From NCBI RefSeq assembly GCF_900100845.1, contig NZ_FNFP01000001.1, positions 310,001 through 374,000 of the forward strand: a stretch of 64,000 nt of DNA, in the 5' to 3' direction. The position numbers were made by a program, and so were the translations under genes. The notes under the pieces were generated by a model. It saw nothing but the letters and a program-made list of their open reading frames with translations, ran no database searches and had not been told where the DNA came from. This DNA comes from Natronincola ferrireducens (GTDB lineage: Bacteria; Bacillota; Clostridia; Peptostreptococcales; Natronincolaceae). Of this stretch, positions 9,768-17,783 are shown in pieces; position 1 is the first letter of the stretch; every line of letters starts with the position of its first letter.

Positions 9768-10573
9768 TGACAGTATTAAAAACAGATCATATGACAATGA
9801 AATTTGGAGGATTAACTGCTGTAAATCAGCTTAATCTCCATATCGACAAGGGTGAAATCGTAGCCCTTATAGGACCAAATGGTGCCGGTAAGACGACGGC
9901 CTTCAATATGATTACTGGAGTGTATCGACCAACAGAGGGAAGTGTTTATTTTGAGGATCGTGATATTACAGGCCTAAAACCCCATGAAATTACAAAGGGG
10001 GGGATGGCAAGAACCTTTCAAAACATTCGTTTGTTTAAGGAATTAAGCGTACTGGACAATGTGTTTATAGCCAATCATCTTCATCTAAAGTCCAACTTTT
10101 TTCAAGCTGTGTTAGGAAAATTACAGCCCAGCCTTTTAGACAAGGTGATTGGGGAAAGATACTATAAAAAAGAAGAAAAAGAAATACTAGAAAAATGCTA
10201 TATGCTATTGGAAAAAGTAGGATTACTTGATCTTAAACATGAAAAGGCAAATAGCCTTCCCTATGGTCTTCAAAGAAAACTAGAGATTGCTAGGGCATTG
10301 GCTACAGAGCCAAAGCTACTGCTGCTAGATGAACCGGCGGCAGGGATGAATCCAAAGGAAACCAATGATTTAACAGCCTTCATAAGGGAAATAAGAGATG
10401 AATTTGATTTAACCGTACTGTTAATAGAGCATCATATGCAGGTGGTTATGGACATATCCGATAGAATTTATGTTTTAGATTATGGTATCAATATAGCTGA
10501 AGGCAACCCCTATGAAATCCAAAACAATGATAGGGTAATTCAAGCTTATCTGGGGGTGACTGAAGATGCTTAA
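9767..10573 (+). CDS. livG: Branched-chain amino acid ABC transporter ATPase LivG
   Basis: The product has 268 residues and is a cytoplasmic ABC ATPase. It shows Walker A GPNGAGKTTAFN, a LivG-type signature region (NSLPYGLQRKLEIARAL, replacing the usual LSGGQ), Walker B LLLLDEPAAGMNP and the switch His in LLIEHHMQVV. The long insert after the Q-loop (about residues 85-140) is characteristic of LivG. It overlaps livF by eight bases. Confidence 0.95.
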   Translation: MTVLKTDHMTMKFGGLTAVNQLNLHIDKGEIVALIGPNGAGKTTAFNMITGVYRPTEGSVYFEDRDITGLKPHEITKGGMARTFQNIRLFKELSVLDNVFIANHLHLKSNFFQAVLGKLQPSLLDKVIGERYYKKEEKEILEKCYMLLEKVGLLDLKHEKANSLPYGLQRKLEIARALATEPKLLLLDEPAAGMNPKETNDLTAFIREIRDEFDLTVLLIEHHMQVVMDISDRIYVLDYGINIAEGNPYEIQNNDRVIQAYLGVTEDA

Positions 10574-11282
10574 AATAGAAAACTTAAAGGTGGCCTATGG
10601 TGGTATTCAAGCCTTAAAGGGGATAAATCTTGAAGTAGAAGAGGGAAAAATTGTGGCCCTTATCGGTGCCAATGGAGCGGGAAAGAGTACTACCCTCCGA
10701 TCTATAGTGGGCTTAGTAAAACCTGAAAGTGGTATTATTACCTATCAAGGTGAAGATTTATCCAAGGTTGAAACAAAGGATATCGTGAAAAAAGGGATTA
10801 CCCTAGTGCCAGAGGGGAGAAGGGTCTTTGGAAACCTAACGGTACTGGAAAATTTAAAAATAGGGGCTTTTTATAGACACGACCAAAAGAATATAAAAGA
10901 GGATTTAGAGTGGGTATACTCCCTGTTCCCACGATTAAAGGAAAGAACCTGGCAACAGGCAGGAACCCTTTCAGGAGGGGAGCAACAAATGCTGGCGGTG
11001 GGCAGGGCTTTAATGTCAAGACCAAAGCTTCTCATGATGGATGAGCCATCCCTAGGTCTAGCCCCCTTAATCGTAAAAGAAATCTTTAATATTATTAAAA
11101 CCATTCACCAACAAGGGGTAACCATACTTCTGATCGAACAAAATGCCAATGTTTCTTTAAAGATAGCTGATAAGGCCTATGTTATGGAGACCGGTAATAT
11201 TACGCTACAGGGTACAGGAAAAGAACTACTAACCAATGAAGAGGTAAAGAAGGCATATCTAGGAGAAAGTGTACATGGATAA
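10566..11282 (+). CDS. livF: Branched-chain amino acid ABC transporter ATPase LivF
   Basis: The product has 238 residues. It shows Walker A GANGAGKST, signature LSGGEQQMLAVGRALM, Walker B LLMMDEPSLGLAP and LLIEQNANVSLKIADKAYVM. These, with the LVPEGRRVF segment, identify LivF rather than a second LivG. It completes the five-gene importer, which ends in a bidirectional terminator shared with the convergent aminotransferase gene. Confidence 0.95.
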   Translation: MLKIENLKVAYGGIQALKGINLEVEEGKIVALIGANGAGKSTTLRSIVGLVKPESGIITYQGEDLSKVETKDIVKKGITLVPEGRRVFGNLTVLENLKIGAFYRHDQKNIKEDLEWVYSLFPRLKERTWQQAGTLSGGEQQMLAVGRALMSRPKLLMMDEPSLGLAPLIVKEIFNIIKTIHQQGVTILLIEQNANVSLKIADKAYVMETGNITLQGTGKELLTNEEVKKAYLGESVHG

Positions 11283-11315
11283 TGAAAAATTCTAAAAATG
11301 GTACATAAATAGTGA

Positions 11316-11357
11316 AAAAACCTTTAGGCTTTTTATAGGAGCCTAAAGGTTTTTATT
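11316..11357. terminator. Bidirectional terminator between livF and the aminotransferase gene
   Basis: AAAAACCTTTAGGCT and AGCCTAAAGGTTTTT (with a short AT-rich loop) make a symmetrical stem flanked by A and T runs, usable from both strands. Confidence 0.8.
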
Positions 11358-11373
11358 AAGGTTAAGGTGGAGA

Positions 11374-12213
11374 TTAAGATCTTTTTTTAATGTAGTCATC
11401 TATTAAATCATCATAGCCACTTCTAATTTTAACAATAGTAGAATTTGTTGCAGAGCCATAGGGTAGGTGATCCACTAGGGCAATGGGTAGAACCTTAGGG
11501 GACGTTCCCGTCATAAAGATTCCATCACATTCCTTTAAAAAGTCTACAGTGATGGGAGCTTCCACTACAGCAAGTCCTATTTTTTTAGATAGATCAATGA
11601 TACGATTCCTTGTGACCCCCTTTAAAACCTTCTCGGCAGGGGCTGTGTAGAGGATGGAGTCCTTTACTAAAAAAATATTGGAACGACTACCTTCAGTAAT
11701 CTGCTGATGTTGATTCACTAAAATAGCTTCAAAGGCATTGGCACTTTTGATTTTTTCATCTACTCTACTTCTAAAATCCTTTAAAACCACCTTAGCATTA
11801 GGATTTTCTCTTTCAGCAGTATACAATATAGCAGAGACCCCTTTTTTATATTGTTCTTCATGGGGGTAATTGCTGGCAATGAAGAATAAATATATATTTG
11901 GGGATGGGGTTTCAAGGTTATTCACGATTACCTTTATATTGTAGGCATAGCATTGATTGACTTCTACTAATCTATAAATTTCTTTTTCTAAATCCTTTGG
12001 ATCTATATAAAAATTATAATTCAATAATCTAAAGGATTGATTTAGGCGATCTAAATGCTCCTCCAAAAAAAGAGGTACTCCCTGGATAATTCGAATCACT
12101 TCATATATTGAAGTGGTTTTAGTGATGTCATCGGCACTAAATTTATTGACCGACAGCACACTACCATTTTTAATAAAATAATTTTTATGGATTTCCTTCT
12201 GACTTCCCTTCAT
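11374..12213 (-). CDS. Aminotransferase class IV (branched-chain aminotransferase / aminodeoxychorismate lyase family)
   Basis: The product has 279 residues of the fold-type IV PLP enzymes. Visible features are the N-terminal SIYEVIRIIQGVPLFLEEHL, the likely PLP-lysine in VVLKDFRSR, and EGSRSNIFLVKD followed by the TRNRIIDLSKKIG and GIFMTGTSPKVLPI segments. The last of these usually carries the phosphate-binding Thr/Ser. The length suits either a D-amino-acid or branched-chain aminotransferase or a PabC-type lyase, which I cannot separate by eye. Its position facing the Liv importer favours a branched-chain amino acid role (inference). GGAGGTGG precedes the start on the minus strand. Confidence 0.82.
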   Translation of the reverse strand: MKGSQKEIHKNYFIKNGSVLSVNKFSADDITKTTSIYEVIRIIQGVPLFLEEHLDRLNQSFRLLNYNFYIDPKDLEKEIYRLVEVNQCYAYNIKVIVNNLETPSPNIYLFFIASNYPHEEQYKKGVSAILYTAERENPNAKVVLKDFRSRVDEKIKSANAFEAILVNQHQQITEGSRSNIFLVKDSILYTAPAEKVLKGVTRNRIIDLSKKIGLAVVEAPITVDFLKECDGIFMTGTSPKVLPIALVDHLPYGSATNSTIVKIRSGYDDLIDDYIKKRS

Positions 12214-12279
12214 AAAGCCACCTCCGTCTTTAAGGATATTGTATCACTCAAATAATAATTAGAAAAGAAAAAATTATTA

Positions 12280-12307
12280 TTGAATCCTGTACCTTCGGGG
12301 GTATAAT
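12280..12307 (+). promoter_or_regulatory. Probable vegetative promoter for the split permease genes
   Basis: TTGAAT, 16 bases, TATAAT. It lies about 70 bases upstream of the first permease half. Confidence 0.55.
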
Positions 12308-12375
12308 GAATTAAATGATATATTTTCAATCAATTAATCAATAAGATAAAATTTAGAGCAGAGGGAGGGTTTAAA

Positions 12376-12852
12376 ATGGTAAATACAATTTTATATTCAG
12401 TAGCCTTTGGTTTCTTGGTTTTATCCTATACTAAAGACAAAACGAAGACAAGAATGGCACTAAAAAAAGCTTGGAAAGCCTTTGAAAATATTTTACCGCA
12501 GTTTTTAGGTATTATTATCGTCATAGGTATCTTATTATCTCTCCTTAATCCCCAGGTTATTGGACGGATTTTAGGAGGACAATCAGGATGGTTAGGAGTT
12601 ATCATTTCTTCTCTAGTGGGGGCTATTACTATCATGCCTCCCTTTGTAGCATTTCCTACAGCTGCGCTGTTATTGGAAAATGGAGCTGGCTTGATGCAGA
12701 TGGGGGCATTTATATCATCACTTATGATGGTGGGGATTGTAACAGCTCCCATAGAAATTCAATACTTTGGTAAAAAACTAACCCTATGGAGAAATGTAAG
12801 TGCCTTCATTTTTTCTTTTATTGTAGCTTATGTAATAGGAAGGGTGGTATAG
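12376..12852 (+). CDS. Permease half-protein 1 (COG0701-like membrane permease)
   Basis: The product has 158 residues with four or five hydrophobic helices. It contains a repeat motif (ILGGQSGWLGVIISSLVGA, then PPFVAFPTAALLLENGA) that recurs in the next protein. It resembles one half of the internally duplicated COG0701/DUF318 (ArsP-like) permeases, which normally have about 300 residues. The next start codon follows immediately after the stop with no gap, so both halves should be made together and probably pair in the membrane. The substrate is unknown. GGGAGGG precedes the ATG. Confidence 0.7.
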   Translation: MVNTILYSVAFGFLVLSYTKDKTKTRMALKKAWKAFENILPQFLGIIIVIGILLSLLNPQVIGRILGGQSGWLGVIISSLVGAITIMPPFVAFPTAALLLENGAGLMQMGAFISSLMMVGIVTAPIEIQYFGKKLTLWRNVSAFIFSFIVAYVIGRVV

Positions 12853-13395
12853 ATGAAAAAGGTATTAAAAAGATATAGATTTTTTATAGGCATGTCAATT
12901 TTGTTATTGATAGTTACAGTATTTAATAGAAGCATTGGTACCAATGCCTTAGGCGTGGCAACTTTTAGTTTAAGAGAAATGATATTAGTAGTACCTCCAG
13001 TATTTATTATGCTAGGGTTACTGGATGTATGGATACCTAGAGAAACTATGATTAAGTACATGGGAGAAGACTCAGGAATTAAAGGAACGATCTTAGCATT
13101 TGTTATGGGATCAGCAGCTGCTGGACCTTTATATGCCGCTTTTCCTATAGCATTAGTTCTTATGAGAAAAGGAGCTAAGTTTAACAATATTTTAGTTTTT
13201 ATAGGGGCTTGGTCAACTACCAAAATTCCGACACTGTTATTTGAAATTTCAGCTCTAGGGATTGAGTTTACATTAACAAGGTTAATGGTGAACATTCCAG
13301 GAATTATTATTATGGCCTATTTATTAGAACATTTCGTAGTATCAAAGGAAAAAGAAAGTATTTATGAAAATATTAAAAAGCTGGAACGTGTTTAG
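12853..13395 (+). CDS. Permease half-protein 2 (COG0701-like membrane permease)
   Basis: The product has 180 residues and about five membrane helices. The segment GEDSGIKGTILAFVMGSAAA, followed by PLYAAFPIALVLMRKGA, parallels the first half protein. It looks like the other symmetric half rather than a frameshifted tail. The start directly abuts the previous stop, and GGAAGGGTGG within the end of the first gene serves as ribosome site. Function is inferred only as a membrane permease of the COG0701 type. Confidence 0.7.
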   Translation: MKKVLKRYRFFIGMSILLLIVTVFNRSIGTNALGVATFSLREMILVVPPVFIMLGLLDVWIPRETMIKYMGEDSGIKGTILAFVMGSAAAGPLYAAFPIALVLMRKGAKFNNILVFIGAWSTTKIPTLLFEISALGIEFTLTRLMVNIPGIIIMAYLLEHFVVSKEKESIYENIKKLERV

Positions 13396-13430
13396 GAGCT
13401 TTCTATCAAAAGATGGAGGCTCTTTTTCTT
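13396..13430 (+). terminator. Terminator after the split permease
   Basis: GAGCTTTCTATC pairs with GATGGAGGCTC around AAAA, followed by TTTTTCTTTT. Confidence 0.7.
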
Positions 13431-13450
13431 TTATGAAAAATAGAAATTAT

Positions 13451-13478
13451 TAAACTTTTTTAAAGATAAAACCGATAT
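13451..13478 (+). promoter_or_regulatory. Sigma-D (FliA-type) promoter of the fliD operon
   Basis: TAAA (13451-13454), 16 bases, ACCGATAT (13471-13478) closely matches the flagellar sigma factor consensus TAAA-N15-GCCGATAT. Two other flagellar genes in the window have the same geometry. Confidence 0.8.
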
Positions 13479-13562
13479 ACAATATATAGTTTTAAAATAG
13501 AAGATTTGCTAATGGATGCAAAATACTATGTGCATATAAAGCTTATGGAGAGGAGTGGAATT

Positions 13563-15191
13563 ATGAGAATTGGGGGCATCGCCTCTGGTATGGATACAGA
13601 GCAAATGGTACGGGATTTAATGAGGGCAGAAAGAGTAAGGATGGATAGATTTTTTCAGCAGGAGCAGCGTTTAAAGTGGAGACAGGAGGCCTACAACGGC
13701 ATCAATCGAAGCATGGCAAATTTCATTGTGGATTCCCGTAAAAGCTTTGGTTTAGCAAGAACCACCGCTACAGGGTCCATGATAAATACCAGTGCCAGTA
13801 GCTTCGATTGGGTGAAAAGGGCTACATCCAGTAATGAAGGTGTAGTAAGAGCCACAGCCAATGCCAATGCCATGGCTGGAACCCATACGGTGAAGGTGGA
13901 GCAGCTGGCTGAGGTGGCCAGTGTTACTAGTGGGGATTTAAAAGGTTTATTAGAAGCGGATGGAAGAACCTTTAAAGCAGGTAGTCATGAATTTACGATA
14001 GCAACAGCCACTGGTCACCAGACCTTTAAAATTGGCAACGAAGATGATGCTATAAAAAATATGGATGATTTGGTAAGGGCCATCAATAGTGCTACATCTG
14101 AGGAAGGAGCAAGTTTAGGTTTAAGATCTGCTTATGATAGAGATTTGGGGCAATTAATGATTAATACCAGGGAAACTGGAAAAGAGCAGTTTATAACAAT
14201 AAAAGATGTTTCCAAAATAGAAGGCGTTTCTCCATGGATTACCTTCACCACGAAATCCAATGAACCAGTAGACGAAGGAGTGGAGATAAAAGGACAAGAT
14301 GCTGAAATTACGTTTAATGGAAGCGTTATAGAAAAAAGCACCAACAACTTTTCGGTTTACGGCATTAACCTCCAGCTTCAAAGTGAACAGGTAGCAGAGG
14401 CTCAACCCATCACCATCCGTGTTGACGCCGATGTGGATAGTATTTTTGATAAGGTCAAATCCTTTGTAGATGAATACAATAAGCTATTGGATGAAATCAA
14501 TGGACAGCTAGGTCAAAAGCACTATAGAGATTTTTCACCCTTAACCAATGAACAAAAAGAAGCCATGTCAGAAAAGGATATTGAGCTTTGGGAGGAAAAG
14601 GCTAAGAGTGGATTAATAAGAAATGATAGTATCTTGACTAGAACCCTTCAAACCATAAGAAGCAGTCTATATGAAAAGGTAGAGGGGGTATCGGGAAGCT
14701 ATGACCATATAACCCAACTGGGGATTACCACTGGTACCTATCAAGAAGGAGGAAAGTTGGTGATCAATGAGGAAAAGCTAAGGGCAGCCATCAATGATGA
14801 TCCTGAAGGAGTAATAGATTTAATGTTTAAAAGCCCCGATAGCTCCTTGACGGGTAAGGAAAAGATGGAAAATACAGGGTTGGTTCAAAGGATTTATGAT
14901 GGTATGATAGATGGTATAAAAGAGATTGTCCATCAATCCGGGCCTGGGGAGGATAGCGCTCTATTAAGAAATGTGAGATCCAATATTTTAATTGACTTTG
15001 TAACAGGGGGCTCCCGTAGTGTATTAGATAAGGATTTAAACAGTATCAATACTAGAATGGCGAGGGAAGAGGATCTGTTACGGAGACGAGAGGACCGTTA
15101 CTGGCAGCAGTTTACAGCGATGGAAAAAGCTCTGGCATCTATGCATCAGCAAAGCTCATGGCTCATGTCCCAGATGGGACAACAATTTTAA
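13563..15191 (+). CDS. fliD: Flagellar filament capping protein FliD (hook-associated protein 2)
   Basis: The product has 542 residues. The start at 13563 gives MRIGGIASGMDTEQMVRDLM, the classic FliD N-terminus, and has GGAGAGGAGTGG upstream; the frame is open further upstream but unlikely to be used. FliD_N is at about residues 1-100 and FliD_C at about 260-530. The C-terminal region has VKSFVDEYNKLLDEINGQL and a terminal coiled coil (LNSINTRMAREEDLLRRRED). FliD caps the growing filament outside the cell and directs flagellin folding. It heads a fliD-fliS-flgN-like operon behind a sigma-D promoter. Confidence 0.95.
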   Translation: MRIGGIASGMDTEQMVRDLMRAERVRMDRFFQQEQRLKWRQEAYNGINRSMANFIVDSRKSFGLARTTATGSMINTSASSFDWVKRATSSNEGVVRATANANAMAGTHTVKVEQLAEVASVTSGDLKGLLEADGRTFKAGSHEFTIATATGHQTFKIGNEDDAIKNMDDLVRAINSATSEEGASLGLRSAYDRDLGQLMINTRETGKEQFITIKDVSKIEGVSPWITFTTKSNEPVDEGVEIKGQDAEITFNGSVIEKSTNNFSVYGINLQLQSEQVAEAQPITIRVDADVDSIFDKVKSFVDEYNKLLDEINGQLGQKHYRDFSPLTNEQKEAMSEKDIELWEEKAKSGLIRNDSILTRTLQTIRSSLYEKVEGVSGSYDHITQLGITTGTYQEGGKLVINEEKLRAAINDDPEGVIDLMFKSPDSSLTGKEKMENTGLVQRIYDGMIDGIKEIVHQSGPGEDSALLRNVRSNILIDFVTGGSRSVLDKDLNSINTRMAREEDLLRRREDRYWQQFTAMEKALASMHQQSSWLMSQMGQQF

Positions 15192-15209
15192 GTAGGTGGT
15201 GTAATATAA

Positions 15210-15590
15210 ATGGCAATGCAAAATCCATATAATCAATATAAAGAAAACAACATTATGACAGCATCTCCAGAAAATCTAACCCTATTGTTATATAATGGTG
15301 CCTTGAAATTCATCAATCAAGGAAAAATATTTATCGAACAAAAAAATGTACAAAAATCCCATGAAGTTATTCTAAGGGCCCAAGATATTATTCAAGAACT
15401 TAATATAACCCTAGATATGAAATACGATATTTCACAAAATTTAAGGACCCTCTATATCTACATAAATGAAAGACTCATAGAGGCCAATATCCAAAAAAAT
15501 CAGGCTATATTGGATGAGGTAGCCGGCATGGTAACAGAGTTAAGGGATACCTGGAAGGAAGCTATGGTGGTGGCCAAGAGGGGAAGATAG
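15210..15590 (+). CDS. fliS: Flagellin chaperone FliS
   Basis: The product has 126 residues, the normal FliS length. It begins MAMQNPYNQYKENNIMTASP, continues ENLTLLLYNGALKFINQG and ends in a helical bundle, all typical of FliS. It binds the C-terminus of flagellin in the cytosol and prevents premature polymerisation. AGTAGGTGGTG precedes the ATG, 18 bases after fliD. A divergent second FliS lies after the flagellin gene. Confidence 0.95.
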   Translation: MAMQNPYNQYKENNIMTASPENLTLLLYNGALKFINQGKIFIEQKNVQKSHEVILRAQDIIQELNITLDMKYDISQNLRTLYIYINERLIEANIQKNQAILDEVAGMVTELRDTWKEAMVVAKRGR

Positions 15591-15598
15591 GTGATGAA

Positions 15599-16078
15599 AT
15601 GAAAAAGGAAGAAATTATGGACTATTTACTTCGCCTTAGTGAAGCCAAGCTTCTCTTGGTTAACAAATTGTTTAAAAATACAGAAGCCCAAAGTAAGACG
15701 CTAGAGCCTGAAAAAATGCAAGAGATGGAGATCATTATTCAGGAAAAGCAAGAAATTATGGGAAAGATAGATATAGTAGATAAGGAATTTGTAGAAAAGT
15801 ATGCTATGTTGAAAAAACTATTGGGTATAACCTCCCTGCAGGAACTGGAGGGGGAGGAAGTTCCTGCATTGAAGGAACTACAGAAAAAGATAGGAGAGAT
15901 TGTCAAGATTATAGAAGAAGTACAAAAGCTAGATGAAGGAAATACAGAAAAAATGAAAAGAAACATTGCTGAGGCAAAAAATAATTTTAAAGCTGTAAAG
16001 GCTGGAAAAAAAGTTACTGCAGGATATAAAAATCAATATATAGAAAGTCATTCCTTCTTTATTGATAAGAAAAAATAA
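15599..16078 (+). CDS. FlgN-like flagellar chaperone
   Basis: The product has 159 residues, highly charged and helical, with long predicted coiled-coil segments. It follows fliS by eight bases. Size, all-helical composition and position after fliD-fliS fit FlgN, the chaperone for the hook-filament junction proteins FlgK and FlgL, but sequence conservation in this family is low. The call rests mainly on context. AGGTGATGA precedes the ATG. Confidence 0.6.
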   Translation: MKKEEIMDYLLRLSEAKLLLVNKLFKNTEAQSKTLEPEKMQEMEIIIQEKQEIMGKIDIVDKEFVEKYAMLKKLLGITSLQELEGEEVPALKELQKKIGEIVKIIEEVQKLDEGNTEKMKRNIAEAKNNFKAVKAGKKVTAGYKNQYIESHSFFIDKKK

Positions 16079-16125
16079 TAAAAAAGGTAGGAATAAATGG
16101 CAACAGGATATTTCATAATAGGTTA

Positions 16126-16154
16126 TTGAGAAGAAGTATAATATCGTGTATAAT
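16126..16154 (+). promoter_or_regulatory. Promoter of the raiA-type RNA
   Basis: TTGAGA (16126-16131), 17 bases, TATAAT (16149-16154) is a near-consensus vegetative promoter. Transcription would start near 16161, just before the structured RNA. Confidence 0.75.
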
Positions 16155-16160
16155 AGTAAG

Positions 16161-16437
16161 GTAACAATTGGATATGGTGTAGATAAAGAAGGTCTGTGGT
16201 TGAAAGTCCATGCCAGTCGCAGGCAAAGGGACCCACGTAAGATAACAAAAAAACCTGTTATCGAGCATGGTGCGGCTTAGATGTAAGACCTGCCGGTAAC
16301 AAATCGAGAGAAATAGTAGTGAAGGCGATCCCTGAGCGAACCTTCCAGCAGGCGAGTGTGGGGGCAAAGACCAGGTCAGCTTCTACTGTACCAATCTACT
16401 TACAAAAAGCTTTGACATATTGTCGAGGCTTTTTTTA
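16161..16437 (+). ncRNA. Structured non-coding RNA, probably the raiA motif
   Basis: A GC-richer island in AT-rich DNA runs from a strong promoter to a strong terminator, with no coding frame. Long-range pairings close it: GGTGTAG (16176-16182) with CTAC/ACC (16383-16392), and GGTCT (16191-16195) with AGACC (16368-16372). The closed core is about 217 bases. Conserved-looking segments include GAAAGTCCATGCC, GGGACCCACGTAAG and GGCGATCCCTGAGCGAACC. It lies upstream of hpf/raiA. The raiA motif is a large structured RNA of Clostridia and relatives found next to raiA genes, so size, place and structure fit. I made the identification from memory of the family, without a covariance search. RNase P RNA was considered and rejected. 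Confidence 0.72.
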
Positions 16438-16438
16438 A
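16407..16438 (+). terminator. Terminator of the raiA-type RNA
   Basis: AAGCTTTGACA pairs fully (with G-T pairs) with TGTCGAGGCTT around TAT, followed by a T run. It defines the 3' end of the RNA. Confidence 0.85.
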
Positions 16439-16592
16439 TTTATTAAAGAAAGCTGTTAAATTTTGCTGATATGTAAAATAATAGAAAAAAATTTTAAAAA
16501 ATGACAAAATATAGGCACTATAAAGTTAAAAATATTGCGACAATAAATATAAACCATATAATGAAAAAATCCTTTAAAAAAGTTTTCCCCAT

Positions 16593-16689
16593 TTATACAC
16601 ATATATATTCACATAGTTGTTTCCTTGAAAATAAACTTATCAACACTGTTATACACATTATCCACATAAAAATTTTAAACATATCCACA
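16593..16689 (+). promoter_or_regulatory. Cluster of five DnaA-box-like nonamers
   Basis: All are in the same orientation: TTATACACA (16593), TTATCAACA (16637), TTATACACA (16649), TTATCCACA (16658, perfect consensus) and ATATCCACA (16681). They sit in the roughly 630-base AT-rich gap (16439-17071) between the structured RNA and hpf. No dnaA or dnaN is nearby, so this is more likely a DnaA titration or regulatory site than the origin (inference). Confidence 0.6.
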
Positions 16690-16749
16690 AACAATGACTT
16701 AAAGATAGTATTGGGGACAAAATTCTCTCGTTTAAAATTAAAAGGGAAA

Positions 16750-16830
16750 TTTTGTTGAAAACAATTATAAAGATTATGGCTTCCTATGATGCCAAAGTTT
16801 ATAATTTGCTATTGCTATAAAAAAAGAATA
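16750..16830 (+). repeat. Dispersed intergenic element, copy 1
   Basis: About 80 bases beginning TTTTGTTGAAAACAATTA and ending with CTATAAAAAAAG. They align along their whole length, with roughly three quarters identity by eye, with 47927-48010. Both copies carry an ATTAT ... ATAAT stem. Confidence 0.5.
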
Positions 16831-16950
16831 TTTTTTATCTAATAAAATATGGAGACTATTTTCATAGGGAAATTCATATAATAACCTTAAAAATAAACCT
16901 AAAAATCCTATAGATGAAAAAATTCTTTATATAATAGCTATAAATTTTGT

Positions 16951-16978
16951 TTGACAAGCTATAGGACGGGGTAATAAT
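16951..16978 (+). promoter_or_regulatory. Promoter of hpf
   Basis: TTGACA, 16 bases, AATAAT. The roughly 90-base leader contains a hairpin (AAGTTGATCC/TATCGACTT, about 17021-17040) close to the start codon, which may be the small hairpin element known upstream of raiA genes. Confidence 0.55.
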
Positions 16979-17071
16979 GAAAATAAATATAGATACAATA
17001 ATATATGTCGTTTATCATTTTAAGTTGATCCTATCGACTTAAATATTATAGAAGGGAAAGGAGCTGGAGAT

Positions 17072-17611
17072 ATGAAGGTTATCATAAGTGGAAAAAACAT
17101 TGAAGTAACCGATGCCTTAAAAGGAATAGTTGAATCCAAGATCTCTAAGCTAGACAAATATTTTAATGAAGGAGCTGAAGCCCAAGCCACCCTAACAGTG
17201 GAGAAGTCAAGACAAATTATAGAAGTAACAATTCCCATCAATGGCTCTATTTTAAGGGCAGAAGAGTCTACCCATGACATGTATACCTCCATTGATAAGG
17301 TTGTGGATAAGTTAATTCGTCAGTTAACTAAGCACAAAACACGACTTGAGAGAAATCGCGTTAGTAATTATGAGACTATACGCTTTGAAAATATCTTGCT
17401 TTCTGAGAACGAAGAAGAAAGCTTTGAACCTAAGATTGTAAAAACAAAACGTTTTGCCTTGAAGCCTATGAACTCAGAAGAAGCTGTTTTACAGATGGAT
17501 TTAATAGGTCACAATTTCTTTGTATTTGCCAATGCAGATACCGATGAAGTAAATGTTGTTTATAAAAGAAGGGATGGAAACTATGGTTTGATTGAGCCAG
17601 AGTTCGATTAA
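17072..17611 (+). CDS. hpf: Ribosome hibernation promoting factor, long form (HPF/RaiA)
   Basis: The product has 179 residues. The N-terminal S30AE domain spans about residues 1-95 (VIISGKNIEVTDALKGIVES, then DMYTSIDKVVDKLIRQLTKH). A linker leads to the C-terminal dimerisation domain from about residue 120 (VKTKRFALKPMNSEEAVLQM, then YGLIEPEFD). This is the long form that pairs two 70S ribosomes into inactive 100S dimers in stationary phase or stress. AAGGGAAAGGAGC precedes the ATG. Its neighbour upstream is a raiA-type RNA. Confidence 0.96.
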   Translation: MKVIISGKNIEVTDALKGIVESKISKLDKYFNEGAEAQATLTVEKSRQIIEVTIPINGSILRAEESTHDMYTSIDKVVDKLIRQLTKHKTRLERNRVSNYETIRFENILLSENEEESFEPKIVKTKRFALKPMNSEEAVLQMDLIGHNFFVFANADTDEVNVVYKRRDGNYGLIEPEFD

Positions 17612-17628
17612 TAGATTAAATATAACTT

Positions 17629-17662
17629 TAAGAACAGTAGATGATCTCTACTGTTCTTTTTG
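17629..17662 (+). terminator. Terminator of hpf
   Basis: AGAACAGTAGA and TCTACTGTTCT form a perfect 11-bp stem around TGATC, followed by TTTT. Confidence 0.85.
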
Positions 17663-17783
17663 GAATGTAAAGATTAATAAAAAATTTCTAAAAATACCAA
17701 CAAAACCTTGCAGGAGAAAGTCTTTTTGTATAGAAAATTAAGATGAAGTAGAAATATGTTATTTGTTGAAGGGTTGTGAAGAA

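Noticed and set aside
12376-13395. Split permease as a sequencing or natural frameshift of one gene
   Set aside because: The second half has its own start codon and ribosome site, and the two parts look like symmetric halves with clean ends.
16113-16367. Minus-strand open frame of 84 codons across the structured RNA
   Set aside because: It is antisense to a promoter- and terminator-bounded RNA, has no ribosome site and an unremarkable composition.
16161-16437. RNase P RNA or tmRNA
   Set aside because: Only the short GAAAGTCCATGC resembles RNase P; length and the rest of the conserved core do not fit, and there is no tmRNA tag frame.
16593-16689. Chromosome origin oriC
   Set aside because: dnaA, dnaN, recF or rpmH are not adjacent; DnaA boxes alone do not make an origin.
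16501-16758. Plus-strand open frame of 85 codons in the gap before hpf
   Set aside because: It lies in very AT-rich DNA, overlaps the DnaA boxes, lacks a ribosome site and shows no protein-like pattern.
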